Assembly: GCA_050742415.1 (NCBI GenBank)
Contig: JBOGIF010000120.1
Span: forward strand, 1-20,628
Length of the DNA: 20,628 nucleotides
Reading direction: 5' to 3'
From: JBOGIF01 sp050742415
Lineage (GTDB): Bacteria > Actinomycetota > Acidimicrobiia > Acidimicrobiales > AC-14
Below the pieces are notes generated by a model. The model searched no databases and was not told the DNA's origin. It saw nothing but the letters and a program-made list of their open reading frames with translations. Made by a program: the position numbers and the translations under genes. Position 1 is the stretch's first letter. Each line of letters opens with the position of its first letter. Shown piece after piece: positions 12,879 through 20,628 of this stretch.

Positions 12879-14633
12879 TCAGGTGGTGGGCGGGCTCACC
12901 GTGGTGCTGGAGCTGGTGGTCGTGCTGCTCGTCGTGGTGGTGGCCTCGACCGTGGTCGGGACCGGGCCCGACGAAACGATCATGATCACGGTGGAGCCCT
13001 TCGAGAGGGTGGTGGTGGCATCGGGCTCGGTGCGGATCACCTTGCCGGACGGCACGTTCGCGCTGGGCTCGCTTCGGGAGCTGGTGCGGAAGCCGGCCTG
13101 GCCGAGCACGTTGGCGGCGTCGGCGGCGTCGCGGCTGCGCACGTCGGGAACCCGTACCTCCTCGGGCCCTCGCGAGACGACGAGGGTGACCACGGATCCG
13201 GCCGGGGCCTGCGTCCCGGCCTTCGGCTGTTGGTCGAAGACGACGTCGGGCGCGATGCGGTCGTTGGGCTGGCGGTCCTGGGAGACCTTGAAGCCGGCGG
13301 CCACGAGGCGGGCGGACGCCACGTCGGCCTTCAGGTTCACCACGTTGGGCACGGGCGCCGGGGGCGCCTGGCTGGCCACCTTGATCGTCACGAAGCTGTT
13401 GGAGGCGACGCGCGCCGACGGTTCCGGTACCTGGTCGACAACGCGGCCCGGCGGGTTCGCCAGGTCGACGACCTCCTCCCGGCGCACGCGCAGGTCGGCA
13501 TCCTCGAGCTTGCGGGTGGCGACCTCCTCGGTGTCGCCGATCACTCGCGGCACTGCCACCTGCGCGCTCTTGCCCACCCCGAGCTCCCGGCTGAGCAGGT
13601 AGAGGAGGCCTCCGAGGGCGGCCAGGAGGCCGACGAGTATGGCGATGTAGGTGCCGGTGCGCGCCCGTTGGGGTACCGGCCGGTCCACGACCACGCCTCG
13701 CCGGTCCAAGACGCGGGTGCCGTCGGCGGATGGGCGCGGCGGCGGGGCGATCAAGGTGGCGTCGGCTGGCCGCACCGGCGGCGGTGGTGGTGGCGGAAGG
13801 GCCACCGCCGGGCTACGCCCCTGGGCGAATGCCACCAGCTCGGTGCGCAGCTCGTCGGCGCTTGACTGGCGGTTGGCGCGGTTCTTCGACATCGCCTTCA
13901 TCACGATGGCGTCGAACACCGGAGAGACCTCGGGGTTGTGCTGGCTGGGAGGATCGGCCTCTTCCCGGACGTGCTGGTAGGCGATCGCCAGCGGGCTGTC
14001 GCCCACGAACGGGGGCCGACCGGCCACAAGCTCGTAGAGGACGACGCCGAGGGAGTACACGTCGCTGCGCGGGTCCACGGTCTGGCCCTGGGCCTGCTCG
14101 GGCGAGAAGTAGGTGGCGGTTCCCATCACCGCGCCGGCCTGGGTGAGGCTCTCCGAGGGGTCGCCGGCGCGGGCGATCCCGAAGTCGGTGACCTTCACGT
14201 GGTTGCGCGCCACCATGACGTTGCCGGGCTTGACGTCGCGGTGAATCACACCGTTGAGGTGGGCGAAGTGGAGCGCACCAGCGATGTCGGCGCCGATGGT
14301 GGCGACCTCGATCGCCGGTATCGGGCCGTCGGCGTGCAGGATCTCGCGCAAAGTGCGCCCGTCGACGTACTCCATGACTATGAAGTAAGTACCGTCGTCC
14401 TCGCCCCAGTCGAAGATCGAGACGATGTTGGGGTGGTTCAGGTTGGCCGCCGCCCTGGCCTCCCGGCGGAACCTCTCGACGAACGACATGTCGGCCGAGA
14501 ACTGCGGGAAGAGCACCTTCAAGGCCACCGGCCGGTCCAGCAGGAGGTCGCGTGCCAGGTAGACCTCGGCCATGCCGCCGCGCGCCAGCTGTCGCACCAT
14601 CTGGTATCGACCGGTGAAGACCTGCGACGACAT
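12879..14633 (-). CDS. pknB: Ser/Thr protein kinase PknB with PASTA domains
   Basis: The protein has 584 residues. The kinase domain is about residues 10-270, with glycine loop LARGGMAEVY, Lys39, catalytic HRDVKPGN (131-138), DFG (150-152) and GTATYFSPEQ. A Pro-rich juxtamembrane part (278-300) leads to one membrane helix (328-347). Three PASTA domains lie outside at about 359-420, 426-487 and 493-555; mycobacterial PknB has four. The end is a Thr/Ser tail. PknB senses muropeptides or lipid II and phosphorylates cell-wall enzymes and FHA proteins. The ATG at 14631-14633 stands 5 bases after the pbpA stop. The longer open frame upstream is pbpA antisense-frame shadow. No pknA lies between. Confidence 0.95.
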   Translation of the reverse strand: MSSQVFTGRYQMVRQLARGGMAEVYLARDLLLDRPVALKVLFPQFSADMSFVERFRREARAAANLNHPNIVSIFDWGEDDGTYFIVMEYVDGRTLREILHADGPIPAIEVATIGADIAGALHFAHLNGVIHRDVKPGNVMVARNHVKVTDFGIARAGDPSESLTQAGAVMGTATYFSPEQAQGQTVDPRSDVYSLGVVLYELVAGRPPFVGDSPLAIAYQHVREEADPPSQHNPEVSPVFDAIVMKAMSKNRANRQSSADELRTELVAFAQGRSPAVALPPPPPPPVRPADATLIAPPPRPSADGTRVLDRRGVVVDRPVPQRARTGTYIAILVGLLAALGGLLYLLSRELGVGKSAQVAVPRVIGDTEEVATRKLEDADLRVRREEVVDLANPPGRVVDQVPEPSARVASNSFVTIKVASQAPPAPVPNVVNLKADVASARLVAAGFKVSQDRQPNDRIAPDVVFDQQPKAGTQAPAGSVVTLVVSRGPEEVRVPDVRSRDAADAANVLGQAGFRTSSRSEPSANVPSGKVIRTEPDATTTLSKGSTVIMIVSSGPVPTTVEATTTTSSTTTSSSTTVSPPTT

Positions 14634-14638
14634 CGGCG

Positions 14639-16111
14639 TCAGCCTACGAGTGGCGCTGGGAGGGACAGCGCCTTCTCCATGACGGATTTCGCGATCGGCG
14701 CAGCCAGGGCGCCACCCGTGGCCTCGGTGGCGCTGGGTTGGTTCTCGAGCACCACGGCAACGGCCACCTTCGGATCTGCGGCCGGCGCGAACGAGATGAA
14801 CCAAACGTGCGAGCGGTCGAGCCCGGTCTGGGCCGTTCCGGTCTTGCCGGCGACCTGCACGCCGGGGATTCGGGCTCGGGTCCCCGAGCCCGACTCGACC
14901 ACCCCGACCATCATCTCGGTCGTGGTGGCAGCGACGGCGGCCGGCACGGCCTGGAGCCACGGCTTCGGCTCGTAGCGCTTGACCACCTCGGCCTGGCTGT
15001 TGCGCACCTCAGCGAGCACGTGGGGCGTCATGATCGTCCCACCGTTGGCGATGCCGGCGGCCACCAGTGCCATCTGCAACGGCGTGGCCTGTACATCCTG
15101 CTGGCCGATTGCGGACTTGGCCAGAGCCGGCTTGTTGCGCACGAAGGCGCTGGCGGGGGGGAACACCGAGCGGGCCGGCGACGGCAGGTCGATCGGAGGC
15201 GCGGTGCCGAACCCGAAGGCGTTCGCCCCGGCCGACAGACGCTCGGGGCCCAGGTCGAGGCCGAGCTGAGCGAACGCGGTGTTGCACGACACCCGCAGCA
15301 CCTGCGGCAGGCTGCCGCCACAGGCGGAACCGCCGAAGTTGCGCAGGGGCTGGTCGCTCTGGGGCAGGGGCAAGGAGCTCAGAACGGGGAACCTCGGCTG
15401 GTCGACGGTGGCCGCTCCGGTGGCCAGGGCAGTGGCGGCAGTGACCACCTTGAAGCTCGAGCCGGGGAAGTAGCGCTCGCGGTAGGCCCGGGCCAGCAGG
15501 GGACGGGACGGGTCGGCGTTCAGCTCGTCCCACGACTTGCGGACCTCGGCCTGGTCGTGGACTGCAAGTCGGTTGGGGTCGTACGAGGGAAAGGACGCCA
15601 TCGCCAGCACGGCGCCGGTCCGGGGATCGAGCGCCACCACCGAACCCTTGCGGCCGGCTAGACCGTCGAGCGCGGTCTGCTGTAACTCCTTCGACACCGT
15701 GAGCGTGAGGTCGCCCACCCGGTTCCTCTCGAGGAGGAAGTCTCCGAGCCGGTCGAGGCCCAGCTGGGGGGAGTCCCTGCCGGTGAGCAGGTCGTTGTAG
15801 GACCGCTCCACACCGTCGGTGCCGAACGTGAAGGAGAAGAAGCCGGTCAAGTGGCCGAAGAGCTCCGGTTCCGGATAGCGGCGAAGGAGCTTGAAGTCGT
15901 CGTCGGCGGGCACCGACTCCGCCAGCACCACACCGTCGGACGACTGGATCGCGCCCCGTGGCCGTGAGAAGTCCCGTACCACCGCCCTGGTGTTGGCGGG
16001 GTGGTCGTTCAGCCTTTTGGCGCTGATCAACTGGAGGTTCGACACCTGGAGCAGCACGGCCGAGAACAGCACCATCAGCACGATCCCGAGAGAGCGGATC
16101 TGGCCGTTCAC
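14639..16111 (-). CDS. pbpA: Penicillin-binding protein PbpA (class B transpeptidase)
   Basis: The 490-residue protein has one N-terminal membrane helix (about 8-28), a dimerisation part with SRPRGAIQSSDGVVLAES, and a transpeptidase domain. Active-site motifs are SSFK (218-221) in RYFPGSSFKVVTAATALATG, SCN (275-277) and KTGT (423-426). It cross-links peptidoglycan outside the membrane, most likely together with the SEDS glycosyltransferase RodA encoded just before it. The GTG start (16109-16111) overlaps the TGA of rodA. Length and order match actinobacterial PbpA. Confidence 0.94.
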   Translation of the reverse strand: MNGQIRSLGIVLMVLFSAVLLQVSNLQLISAKRLNDHPANTRAVVRDFSRPRGAIQSSDGVVLAESVPADDDFKLLRRYPEPELFGHLTGFFSFTFGTDGVERSYNDLLTGRDSPQLGLDRLGDFLLERNRVGDLTLTVSKELQQTALDGLAGRKGSVVALDPRTGAVLAMASFPSYDPNRLAVHDQAEVRKSWDELNADPSRPLLARAYRERYFPGSSFKVVTAATALATGAATVDQPRFPVLSSLPLPQSDQPLRNFGGSACGGSLPQVLRVSCNTAFAQLGLDLGPERLSAGANAFGFGTAPPIDLPSPARSVFPPASAFVRNKPALAKSAIGQQDVQATPLQMALVAAGIANGGTIMTPHVLAEVRNSQAEVVKRYEPKPWLQAVPAAVAATTTEMMVGVVESGSGTRARIPGVQVAGKTGTAQTGLDRSHVWFISFAPAADPKVAVAVVLENQPSATEATGGALAAPIAKSVMEKALSLPAPLVG

Positions 16112-17442
16112 CGGCGCAGCTGGGTGGCGTCGGCCGCCACTGCCTCGGCCTCGGACCTGGTGCTCTGGTCGTGGGAGATCCGCAGCAGGAGGGCGAGGAT
16201 CACGTAGTTCGCCAGCAGCGACGACCCGCCGTAGGACACGAACGGGAGGGTGATGCCCGTCAACGGGATCAGACGGGTGACGCCCCCGAGGATGATGAAG
16301 CTTTGGATGCCGACGATGGCGGTCAAGCCGGTGGCCAGCAACTTCTCGAACGGAGCATCGGCCCGCAGCGCGATACGCAGGCCCGAGCCCACTATCAGCA
16401 CGAAGGTGGCGATCACGGCCACCGACCCGAGCAGGCCGAGCTCCTCACCGATGGCAGCAAAGGTGAAGTCGGTGGCGACGGCCGGGATTCTCTGCGGGCT
16501 TCCCTGGGCCAGGTTGGTACCGGCCATTCCCCCGGCCGCGAACGCGAAGAGAGCCTGCACGATCTGATAGCCCGCCCCGTCGGCCACCGACCAGGGGTCC
16601 ACCCACACTTGCACCCGGCGTTGCACGTGGTCGAAGACCGACCAGGCCAGCAGCGCCCCCGCCGAGAACAGCACGCCGCCGATCCCGAGGTAGACGCCTC
16701 GGGCCGTCGCGACCCACAGCATGGAGATGAACAGAGCGAAGAAGAGCAGCGACGACCCCAGGTCGCGCTCGAAGAACATCACGACGAGAGAGAAGACCCA
16801 CGCCAGCAGGATCGGCCCGATGTGGCGGATGCCGGGGACCCACAGCCCCCCGATCTTCGTGGTGCCCACCGACAGGAGCTCCCGTTTGTCGACGAGATAC
16901 GAGGCGAAGAAGAGGCAGAGGGCGATCTTGGCCATCTCACCCGGCTGGAACGTGACTGGTCCCAGCTTCAGCCACAGTCGGGACCCACTGATCGTCTGGC
17001 CCACCACCGGCAACAGGGGGAGCAGCAGGAGGCCGATGCCAAGCAGGCCGAAGGAGTAGCGGAAGCGCTCCAGGTCGCGGATCCGCCGCACCGTGGCCAG
17101 GGTGGCCACGAACGCCAGGACGCCCAGCGCGCTCCACAGCGCCTGGAGGGCCGCCAGGTCGGGACGCAACCGGGCGACGAACACGTACCCGATCCCGTTG
17201 AGGAGGCCTGCGAGTGGCAGCAGGAGGCTGTCGGCTCCCGGCGCCAGCGTCCGGGTGGCGACGTGGGCGCCGGCGAGTAACCCCAGGATGACGAGCAGGA
17301 ATGGAACGAGGTCGACCGGGAGCGACGAGCTGCGGCCGAGGCTGGCCAGGGTGTAGGCCCCCGCGGTCACCAGCGCCACCAGCGCCATCAGGCCGAGCTC
17401 GGTGTTGCGGCGGAGTCTCGGAAGCAGCCCCCCGGCGATCAC
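16108..17442 (-). CDS. rodA: SEDS family peptidoglycan polymerase RodA/FtsW
   Basis: The protein has 444 residues and about ten to twelve membrane segments. SEDS hallmarks are GSRLWLKLGPVTFQPGEMAK, FFERDLGSSLLFFALFISML, VWVDPW with the probable catalytic Asp, VATDFTFAAIGEELGLLGS, and PLTGITLPFVSYGGSSLLAN. It polymerises lipid II into glycan strands with PbpA. I place the start at the GTG 17440-17442, which overlaps the pstP stop (GTGA) and begins IAGGLLPRLRRNTELGLM. The 80 codons before it in the same frame are His/Pro-rich shadow of pstP. In this locus the gene is called rodA, though it is sometimes annotated ftsW. Confidence 0.93.
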   Translation of the reverse strand: MIAGGLLPRLRRNTELGLMALVALVTAGAYTLASLGRSSSLPVDLVPFLLVILGLLAGAHVATRTLAPGADSLLLPLAGLLNGIGYVFVARLRPDLAALQALWSALGVLAFVATLATVRRIRDLERFRYSFGLLGIGLLLLPLLPVVGQTISGSRLWLKLGPVTFQPGEMAKIALCLFFASYLVDKRELLSVGTTKIGGLWVPGIRHIGPILLAWVFSLVVMFFERDLGSSLLFFALFISMLWVATARGVYLGIGGVLFSAGALLAWSVFDHVQRRVQVWVDPWSVADGAGYQIVQALFAFAAGGMAGTNLAQGSPQRIPAVATDFTFAAIGEELGLLGSVAVIATFVLIVGSGLRIALRADAPFEKLLATGLTAIVGIQSFIILGGVTRLIPLTGITLPFVSYGGSSLLANYVILALLLRISHDQSTRSEAEAVAADATQLRR

Positions 17443-18836
17443 CGGATGGTCGTGGGGGCGGACGGGGGCGCGGGCACGCCGCTGTCGACCGGCGTTGTGG
17501 TGGTCGGGGTGGTGGTGGTGGTCGTCGCACGGGCCTGAGCCGCCTGCTCCAGGTTGTTCACGTAGCGGTCGGCCTCGGCCTTGGTCGCGACGCTGTGGCC
17601 CTCCTGCAGGCGGCTGCGGGACAGAGGCAGGAGCTGGTCCACCGTGAGCCGCTTGCGCTCGTAGAGCGTGGGCTGGAACCACAGGAGGCCGCCCGGGCGG
17701 CCCCGGTACACGGCGACGCGGTCACCGTCGATGCCCACGTAGTAGGCGCTGCGGGCGTACCAGGTGACGGCGCCGGCGCCGGTGCCGAGCACGGCCAGCA
17801 CCAGGGCCAGGAACAAGGCGCTGCGCCAGGTGACGGTCCCGCCACGCCGCGGTGGCGCCGGATAGTGGCCGGCGCCACTCGTCGACGACCGTCTGGCCGC
17901 GGCCCCGGTGCCGGTTCCCATTCCGGCACCGACACCCGCTCCGACTCCGGACGGCCGCCACAGATCGGGTCCCGGTCCGGACGTCGTCGCCTGCACCGGC
18001 TTCGAGGTAGGTGTCGACACCGGCGAGGCCGGGGCCGCGCCGGTGGTGGTGGTCTCGGCGGCCCTGGTGTCCGCGGCCGTGGTGCCAACGGCGGCGGAGG
18101 CAGTGCGCGAGCGGTCGTCGTCGTCGACCACGTCGACCACGACGGCGGTTATGTTGTCGCCCCCGCCTTCGTCGCGTGCCTGGCGCACGAGGTCGCGGGC
18201 GGCCTCCTCGGGGTCGGACAATCGGCGGAGGACAGCGGCGATGCGGTCGTTGGAGAGCTCGTTGGTGAGCCCGTCGCTGCACAGCAGCACACGGTCGCCC
18301 CGGTACGGGACGAGCGTCCAGGAGTCGACCTCGACGGCGGGCTCCATGCCCAGAGCACGCGTGATTATCGAGCGTTGGGGGTGGACGGCGGCCTCGGCGG
18401 CGGAGATCTGGCCTTCCCGCACCATCTCCTCGACCAGGCTGTGGTCCTGGCTGACCTGGAGGAGCTCGCCCTGCTGGAGAAGGTACGCCCGGGAGTCGCC
18501 GACGTTGACCACCGCAAGCTGCTCTTCGCCGTTGTCCACCACGAGCGCCACCGCCGTAAGCGTCGTGCCCATTCCTCTCTTCTCGGCGTTGGCCTGGGCC
18601 AGCTCCCACACGGCCCGGTTGGCTCGCTCGACGGCTTGGCGCAGCCCCGCGGTCGTGTGGTCCGTGAACGACTTTCGCAGGACGTCGATCGACGTCTGGG
18701 CAGCGACCTCGCCGGCCTGGTGTCCGCCCACGCCGTCGGCGACCGCATAGACGGCCTCGTCGGCGAGGAAGCGGTCCTCGTTGATCTGACGCACGCGTCC
18801 GACGTCGGTAGCCGCACCGGCTCGCAGGTTGGTCAC
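17439..18836 (-). CDS. pstP: PP2C-type Ser/Thr phosphatase PstP
   Basis: The protein has 465 residues. The PP2C domain covers about 4-236, with metal ligands in QINEDRF (Glu20, Asp21), VADGVGGH (Asp34), LLCSDGLTNEL (Asp188) and GGGDNITAVVV (Asp227). A Thr/Gly-rich cytoplasmic linker (about 240-335) leads to a membrane helix (338-359). An extracellular part with YYVGIDGDRVAVYRGRPGGL follows, then a Thr-rich tail. It reverses PknB phosphorylation and so tunes wall synthesis. The GTG start (18834-18836) overlaps the fhaB stop, and its own stop overlaps the rodA start. Confidence 0.94.
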   Translation of the reverse strand: MTNLRAGAATDVGRVRQINEDRFLADEAVYAVADGVGGHQAGEVAAQTSIDVLRKSFTDHTTAGLRQAVERANRAVWELAQANAEKRGMGTTLTAVALVVDNGEEQLAVVNVGDSRAYLLQQGELLQVSQDHSLVEEMVREGQISAAEAAVHPQRSIITRALGMEPAVEVDSWTLVPYRGDRVLLCSDGLTNELSNDRIAAVLRRLSDPEEAARDLVRQARDEGGGDNITAVVVDVVDDDDRSRTASAAVGTTAADTRAAETTTTGAAPASPVSTPTSKPVQATTSGPGPDLWRPSGVGAGVGAGMGTGTGAAARRSSTSGAGHYPAPPRRGGTVTWRSALFLALVLAVLGTGAGAVTWYARSAYYVGIDGDRVAVYRGRPGGLLWFQPTLYERKRLTVDQLLPLSRSRLQEGHSVATKAEADRYVNNLEQAAQARATTTTTTPTTTTPVDSGVPAPPSAPTTIR

Positions 18837-19276
18837 GAGAGCTCCATCACCGTCTTACCCACCTGGAGACGGTCACCCTTGCGCATGTTGACCGGTGCGG
18901 TGACCTTCTGCTGGTTGAGGTAGGTGCCGTTCGTGGAGCCGAGGTCCTCGACCCACACCTGACCGTCCCGGCGGAAGAGCCGGGCGTGGAGCTGGGAGGC
19001 GAAGGTGTCGTCGAGCGTGATCTGGCAGCCTCCGGCCCGACCGACCGTGAGCTCGTCGCCGAGGTCGAAGCTTCGTCCTCTGGCCTCGGCAGGCTCCACG
19101 ATCCGCAGCCGGCTGACGCCCCGGCCGGAGGAGGCAGGCCGGGCGACGGGGGCGGGACCGGCCTCCGGCTGGCGCCCGCTGATCTCGACCCACACCGCCC
19201 GCAGTACGCGGAAGAAGAAGAGGTAGACGAGGCCGAGCAGGCAGAACTTGCCGATCGTGAGCAGTGATTCCGGCAC
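18833..19276 (-). CDS. fhaB: FHA domain membrane protein FhaB
   Basis: The 147-residue protein has one N-terminal membrane helix (GKFCLLGLVYLFFFRVLRAV, about 9-28) and a C-terminal FHA domain (about 70-147). That domain has VGR (78-80), TFASQLHARL with the Ser and His of the phosphothreonine pocket, and EDLGSTNGTYLN. FhaB (FipA in mycobacteria) binds phosphothreonine on partner proteins and takes part in septum assembly. It starts at a GTG (19274-19276), 22 bases after fhaA, and its stop overlaps the pstP start. Confidence 0.93.
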   Translation of the reverse strand: MPESLLTIGKFCLLGLVYLFFFRVLRAVWVEISGRQPEAGPAPVARPASSGRGVSRLRIVEPAEARGRSFDLGDELTVGRAGGCQITLDDTFASQLHARLFRRDGQVWVEDLGSTNGTYLNQQKVTAPVNMRKGDRLQVGKTVMELS

Positions 19277-19298
19277 GCGTTCAGCGGGTCCCGGGTGC

Positions 19299-19955
19299 TC
19301 AGGAGGTCTCGAAGCGGACTCTGGTTGCGCCCACCGCGATCTCGTCGCCGTCGGCCAGACGCCGTTCCTTGACGCCCACGCCGTTCACCTTGGTGCCGTT
19401 GGTCGAGCCGAGGTCGACGACCACGAAGGCGTTGCCCTGGCGGCGGACCTCGGCGTGGCGGCGGCTCACGTTGGGATCCGAGACCATGATGTCGCACTCC
19501 GGGAGACGCCCCAGGCTGATCGGCTCCTCGGCGATCGGGATCCTGCGGCCGTCCGGCATCACGAGCGAACCCACTGCCGCCCCGCCCGGTGCCTCCAGCA
19601 TCTCGCTCTTCACCACGAACTCCCCGGTGCCGAGAGCCTCGTCGTCGACCAGCTCGACGTGGACGGGCCCGACGAAGCCGTACTCGGCCTCGCGCGCGTG
19701 GTCCCGAACCGCCTCGCTCAGCTCCCGCGTCAAGACGTCGACGTAGGAGTCGAACTGCTGCCGATCGGTCGGGCTGAGGGCGATCGCGAAGTGGTTGGGG
19801 GCGATGAGGCCGCTCACGCCCACGGTGCGATGCAGGTCCATCTCACGGGTCAGTCGACGGCCGAGCTCGACGGGCTTGAGCCCGCTGCGGAACGTCTTGG
19901 CGAACACGCCCTCCACCAGCCGCTCCAGCCGCTGCTCGAACTGGTGCAATCCCAC
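19299..19955 (-). CDS. fhaA: FhaA, DUF3662 and FHA domain protein
   Basis: The 218-residue protein begins with a DUF3662 domain (about 1-120: MGLHQFEQRLERLVEGVFAK, then FRSGLKPVELGRRLTREMD) and ends in an FHA domain (about 145-218: SLGRLPECDIMVSDPNVSRR, HAEV, VVDLGSTNGTKVNG). In mycobacteria FhaA binds the phosphorylated pseudokinase domain of MviN/MurJ and controls lipid II export. The Mycobacterium protein has more than 500 residues with a long Gln/Gly-rich linker; here the linker is almost absent. It is the first gene of the operon, with a GTG start at 19953-19955. Confidence 0.94.
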   Translation of the reverse strand: MGLHQFEQRLERLVEGVFAKTFRSGLKPVELGRRLTREMDLHRTVGVSGLIAPNHFAIALSPTDRQQFDSYVDVLTRELSEAVRDHAREAEYGFVGPVHVELVDDEALGTGEFVVKSEMLEAPGGAAVGSLVMPDGRRIPIAEEPISLGRLPECDIMVSDPNVSRRHAEVRRQGNAFVVVDLGSTNGTKVNGVGVKERRLADGDEIAVGATRVRFETS

Positions 19956-19956
19956 A

Positions 19957-19970
19957 GCCGGTGAGCATAC
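19957..19970 (-). promoter_or_regulatory. Likely promoter of the fhaA-pknB operon
   Basis: On the minus strand the extended -10 GTATGCT includes TATGCT at 19969-19964, eight bases before the GTG of fhaA. Transcription would begin at or within two bases of the start codon, so the mRNA would be almost leaderless. No purine-rich ribosome site is present, which agrees. A -35 box is not evident. Confidence 0.4.
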
Positions 19971-20003
19971 CTAGGCCCCTCGGCTAGCCTCAGTGGCCCA
20001 CTC

Positions 20004-20087
<84 letters not shown>

Positions 20088-20290
20088 CCCTTCTGAACTG
20101 GCGGTTATATCGCTTGGTCACTGTGAGTGATCGGTCGGAGTGCGGCTCTTGCTAACGGTTTGCTAACGAAACGTATGACTGCGTGTCCGCGCCAGGGCAC
20201 TCTCTGTGTCTTTTTTCGGGCTCCCTACAGCCCTCGAAGCCGGTTCAGCGCCCTCTGGCGCAGCGCTTCTCCCAGGATCGCCGAAGGGAC
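20088..20290. other. Gene-free stretch after tRNA-Leu
   Basis: I see no convincing gene here. It contains two TTGCTAACG direct repeats (20149-20157 and 20160-20168, 11 bp apart), a T6 run at 20210-20215 and a short GCGCC-CTCT-GGCGC hairpin (20248-20261). Base composition is lower in GC before 20220 than in the neighbouring genes. No copy of the tRNA 3' end is found in the remaining window, so an integrated element cannot be shown. Confidence 0.4.
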
Positions 20291-20521
20291 TCAGGCCGCG
20301 GGGGCGTAGTCGCGAACCAGCACCGTGGCGTGCGCGTGACGTGCCTCGGCCGCGATCTCCAGGAGTTGAGTGGTGGTCTTGTCGTCCACGTAGGCCTCTC
20401 CGCAGTTCTCGCATACCTCGGCGGGGATCTCGTTCACGACCAGCGTTCGGCCGTCGCGGTGAAACGCCAACGTGGTCGAGCCGGGCTGGGTTTCGCCGTG
20501 CCGGCAGACGATGCACTTCAT
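20291..20521 (-). CDS. YgiT-type zinc-finger antitoxin-like protein
   Basis: The 76-residue protein begins MKCIVCRHGETQPGSTTLAF and continues HRDGRTLVVNEIPAEVCENC with GEAYVDDKTTTQLLEIAAEA. The two CxxC pairs (CIVC, CENC) bind zinc as in the N-terminal half of MqsA (YgiT). The C-terminal HTH of full-length MqsA is missing, as in many short actinobacterial members. The ATG at 20519-20521 overlaps the stop of the toxin-like gene upstream and has a strong AGGAGGAGG ribosome site. A 13-residue longer frame is possible but lies in that gene. Toxin-first order is like mqsRA. Confidence 0.85.
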   Translation of the reverse strand: MKCIVCRHGETQPGSTTLAFHRDGRTLVVNEIPAEVCENCGEAYVDDKTTTQLLEIAAEARHAHATVLVRDYAPAA

Positions 20522-20628
20522 CGCGTCCTCCTCCTTCGGCGCTTGAGGTCGGGCTCCCAAAGTTCCGGGGCGGGCTGGTAGGCCGTCTCGACGATCACCT
20601 CGTCGTCGTCGATGTTGTCACGAACTGC
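20518..20628 (-). CDS. DUF4258-type toxin-like protein, C-terminal part
   Basis: The last 36 residues read AVRDNIDDDEVIVETAYQPA then PELWEPDLKRRRRRTR, and the gene continues beyond the window edge. The ending VIVETAY-x-P-x-PELWEPD with basic tail is characteristic of DUF4258 proteins, RelE-like toxins encoded just before YgiT-type antitoxins. The TGA overlaps the antitoxin ATG (ATGA). RNase or ribosome-dependent activity is expected from the family but the core is out of view. Confidence 0.75.
   Translation of the reverse strand, partial: AVRDNIDDDEVIVETAYQPAPELWEPDLKRRRRRTR

Noticed and set aside
17301..18923. 540-residue plus-strand open frame
   Set aside because: Antisense shadow of pstP and rodA; Gly/Arg/Val-rich without motifs.
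20248..20261. GCGCC-CTCT-GGCGC hairpin as terminator
   Set aside because: No T-tract on either strand next to it; mentioned only in the intergenic entry.

Overview
The window is high-GC DNA from an actinobacterium. The best guide is the block from 11940 to 20087: crgA, a TrpG/PabA glutamine amidotransferase, pknB, pbpA, rodA/ftsW, pstP, fhaB, fhaA and tRNA-Leu(CAG). This is the order and orientation known from the origin-proximal region of mycobacteria, except that pknA is absent between pknB and pbpA. Frequent GTG starts, GTGA/ATGA stop-start overlaps and a tRNA without an encoded CCA fit this group. A deep-branching lineage such as Acidimicrobiia is my inference; no taxonomic marker in the window proves it.

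Left part (1 to about 6700) is accessory and partly decayed. Bases 1-601 hold remnants of a minus-strand gene pair: a small protein broken by one missing base, and a following gene in several frames. Bases 602-845 hold short helically phased direct repeats and no gene. Next is a translationally coupled minus-strand operon (DUF2071-like protein, TIGR01777-type NAD-dependent epimerase, SRPBCC protein), divergent from a MerR-type regulator. The regulator is coupled to the first residues of a second SRPBCC gene, which is cut off about 70 bases in. Beyond that cut lies a nitrilase gene split by a 1.5 kb IS3-family element with orfA/orfB, an A-AAA-G frameshift site and long imperfect terminal repeats. 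Both nitrilase pieces are present, on either side of the element.

Middle part (6745-11854) looks like normal chromosome: a secreted Thr/Pro-rich protein with an HELCH motif, an AI-2E family transporter, a minus-strand group (DoxX-like membrane protein, low-molecular-weight tyrosine phosphatase, fructosamine-kinase-like protein), and a thiolase coupled by ATGA to a small membrane protein with a CxxC motif. Between this and crgA, in an 85 bp convergent gap, two TTGTCCACA-type DnaA boxes face each other as a 20 bp palindrome.

The minus-strand operon fhaA-fhaB-pstP-rodA-pbpA-pknB (19955 to 12879) is a cell-wall growth and phospho-signalling unit. PknB would sense muropeptides through PASTA domains, PstP would reverse its phosphorylation, the FHA proteins would read phosphothreonine, and RodA plus PbpA would form a SEDS/transpeptidase peptidoglycan synthase. 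CrgA, a divisome membrane protein, lies next to it. After tRNA-Leu comes a gene-free 200 bp stretch and then a minus-strand toxin-antitoxin-like pair (DUF4258-type toxin, cut by the window edge, and a YgiT-type zinc-finger antitoxin), consistent with accessory DNA at a tRNA.
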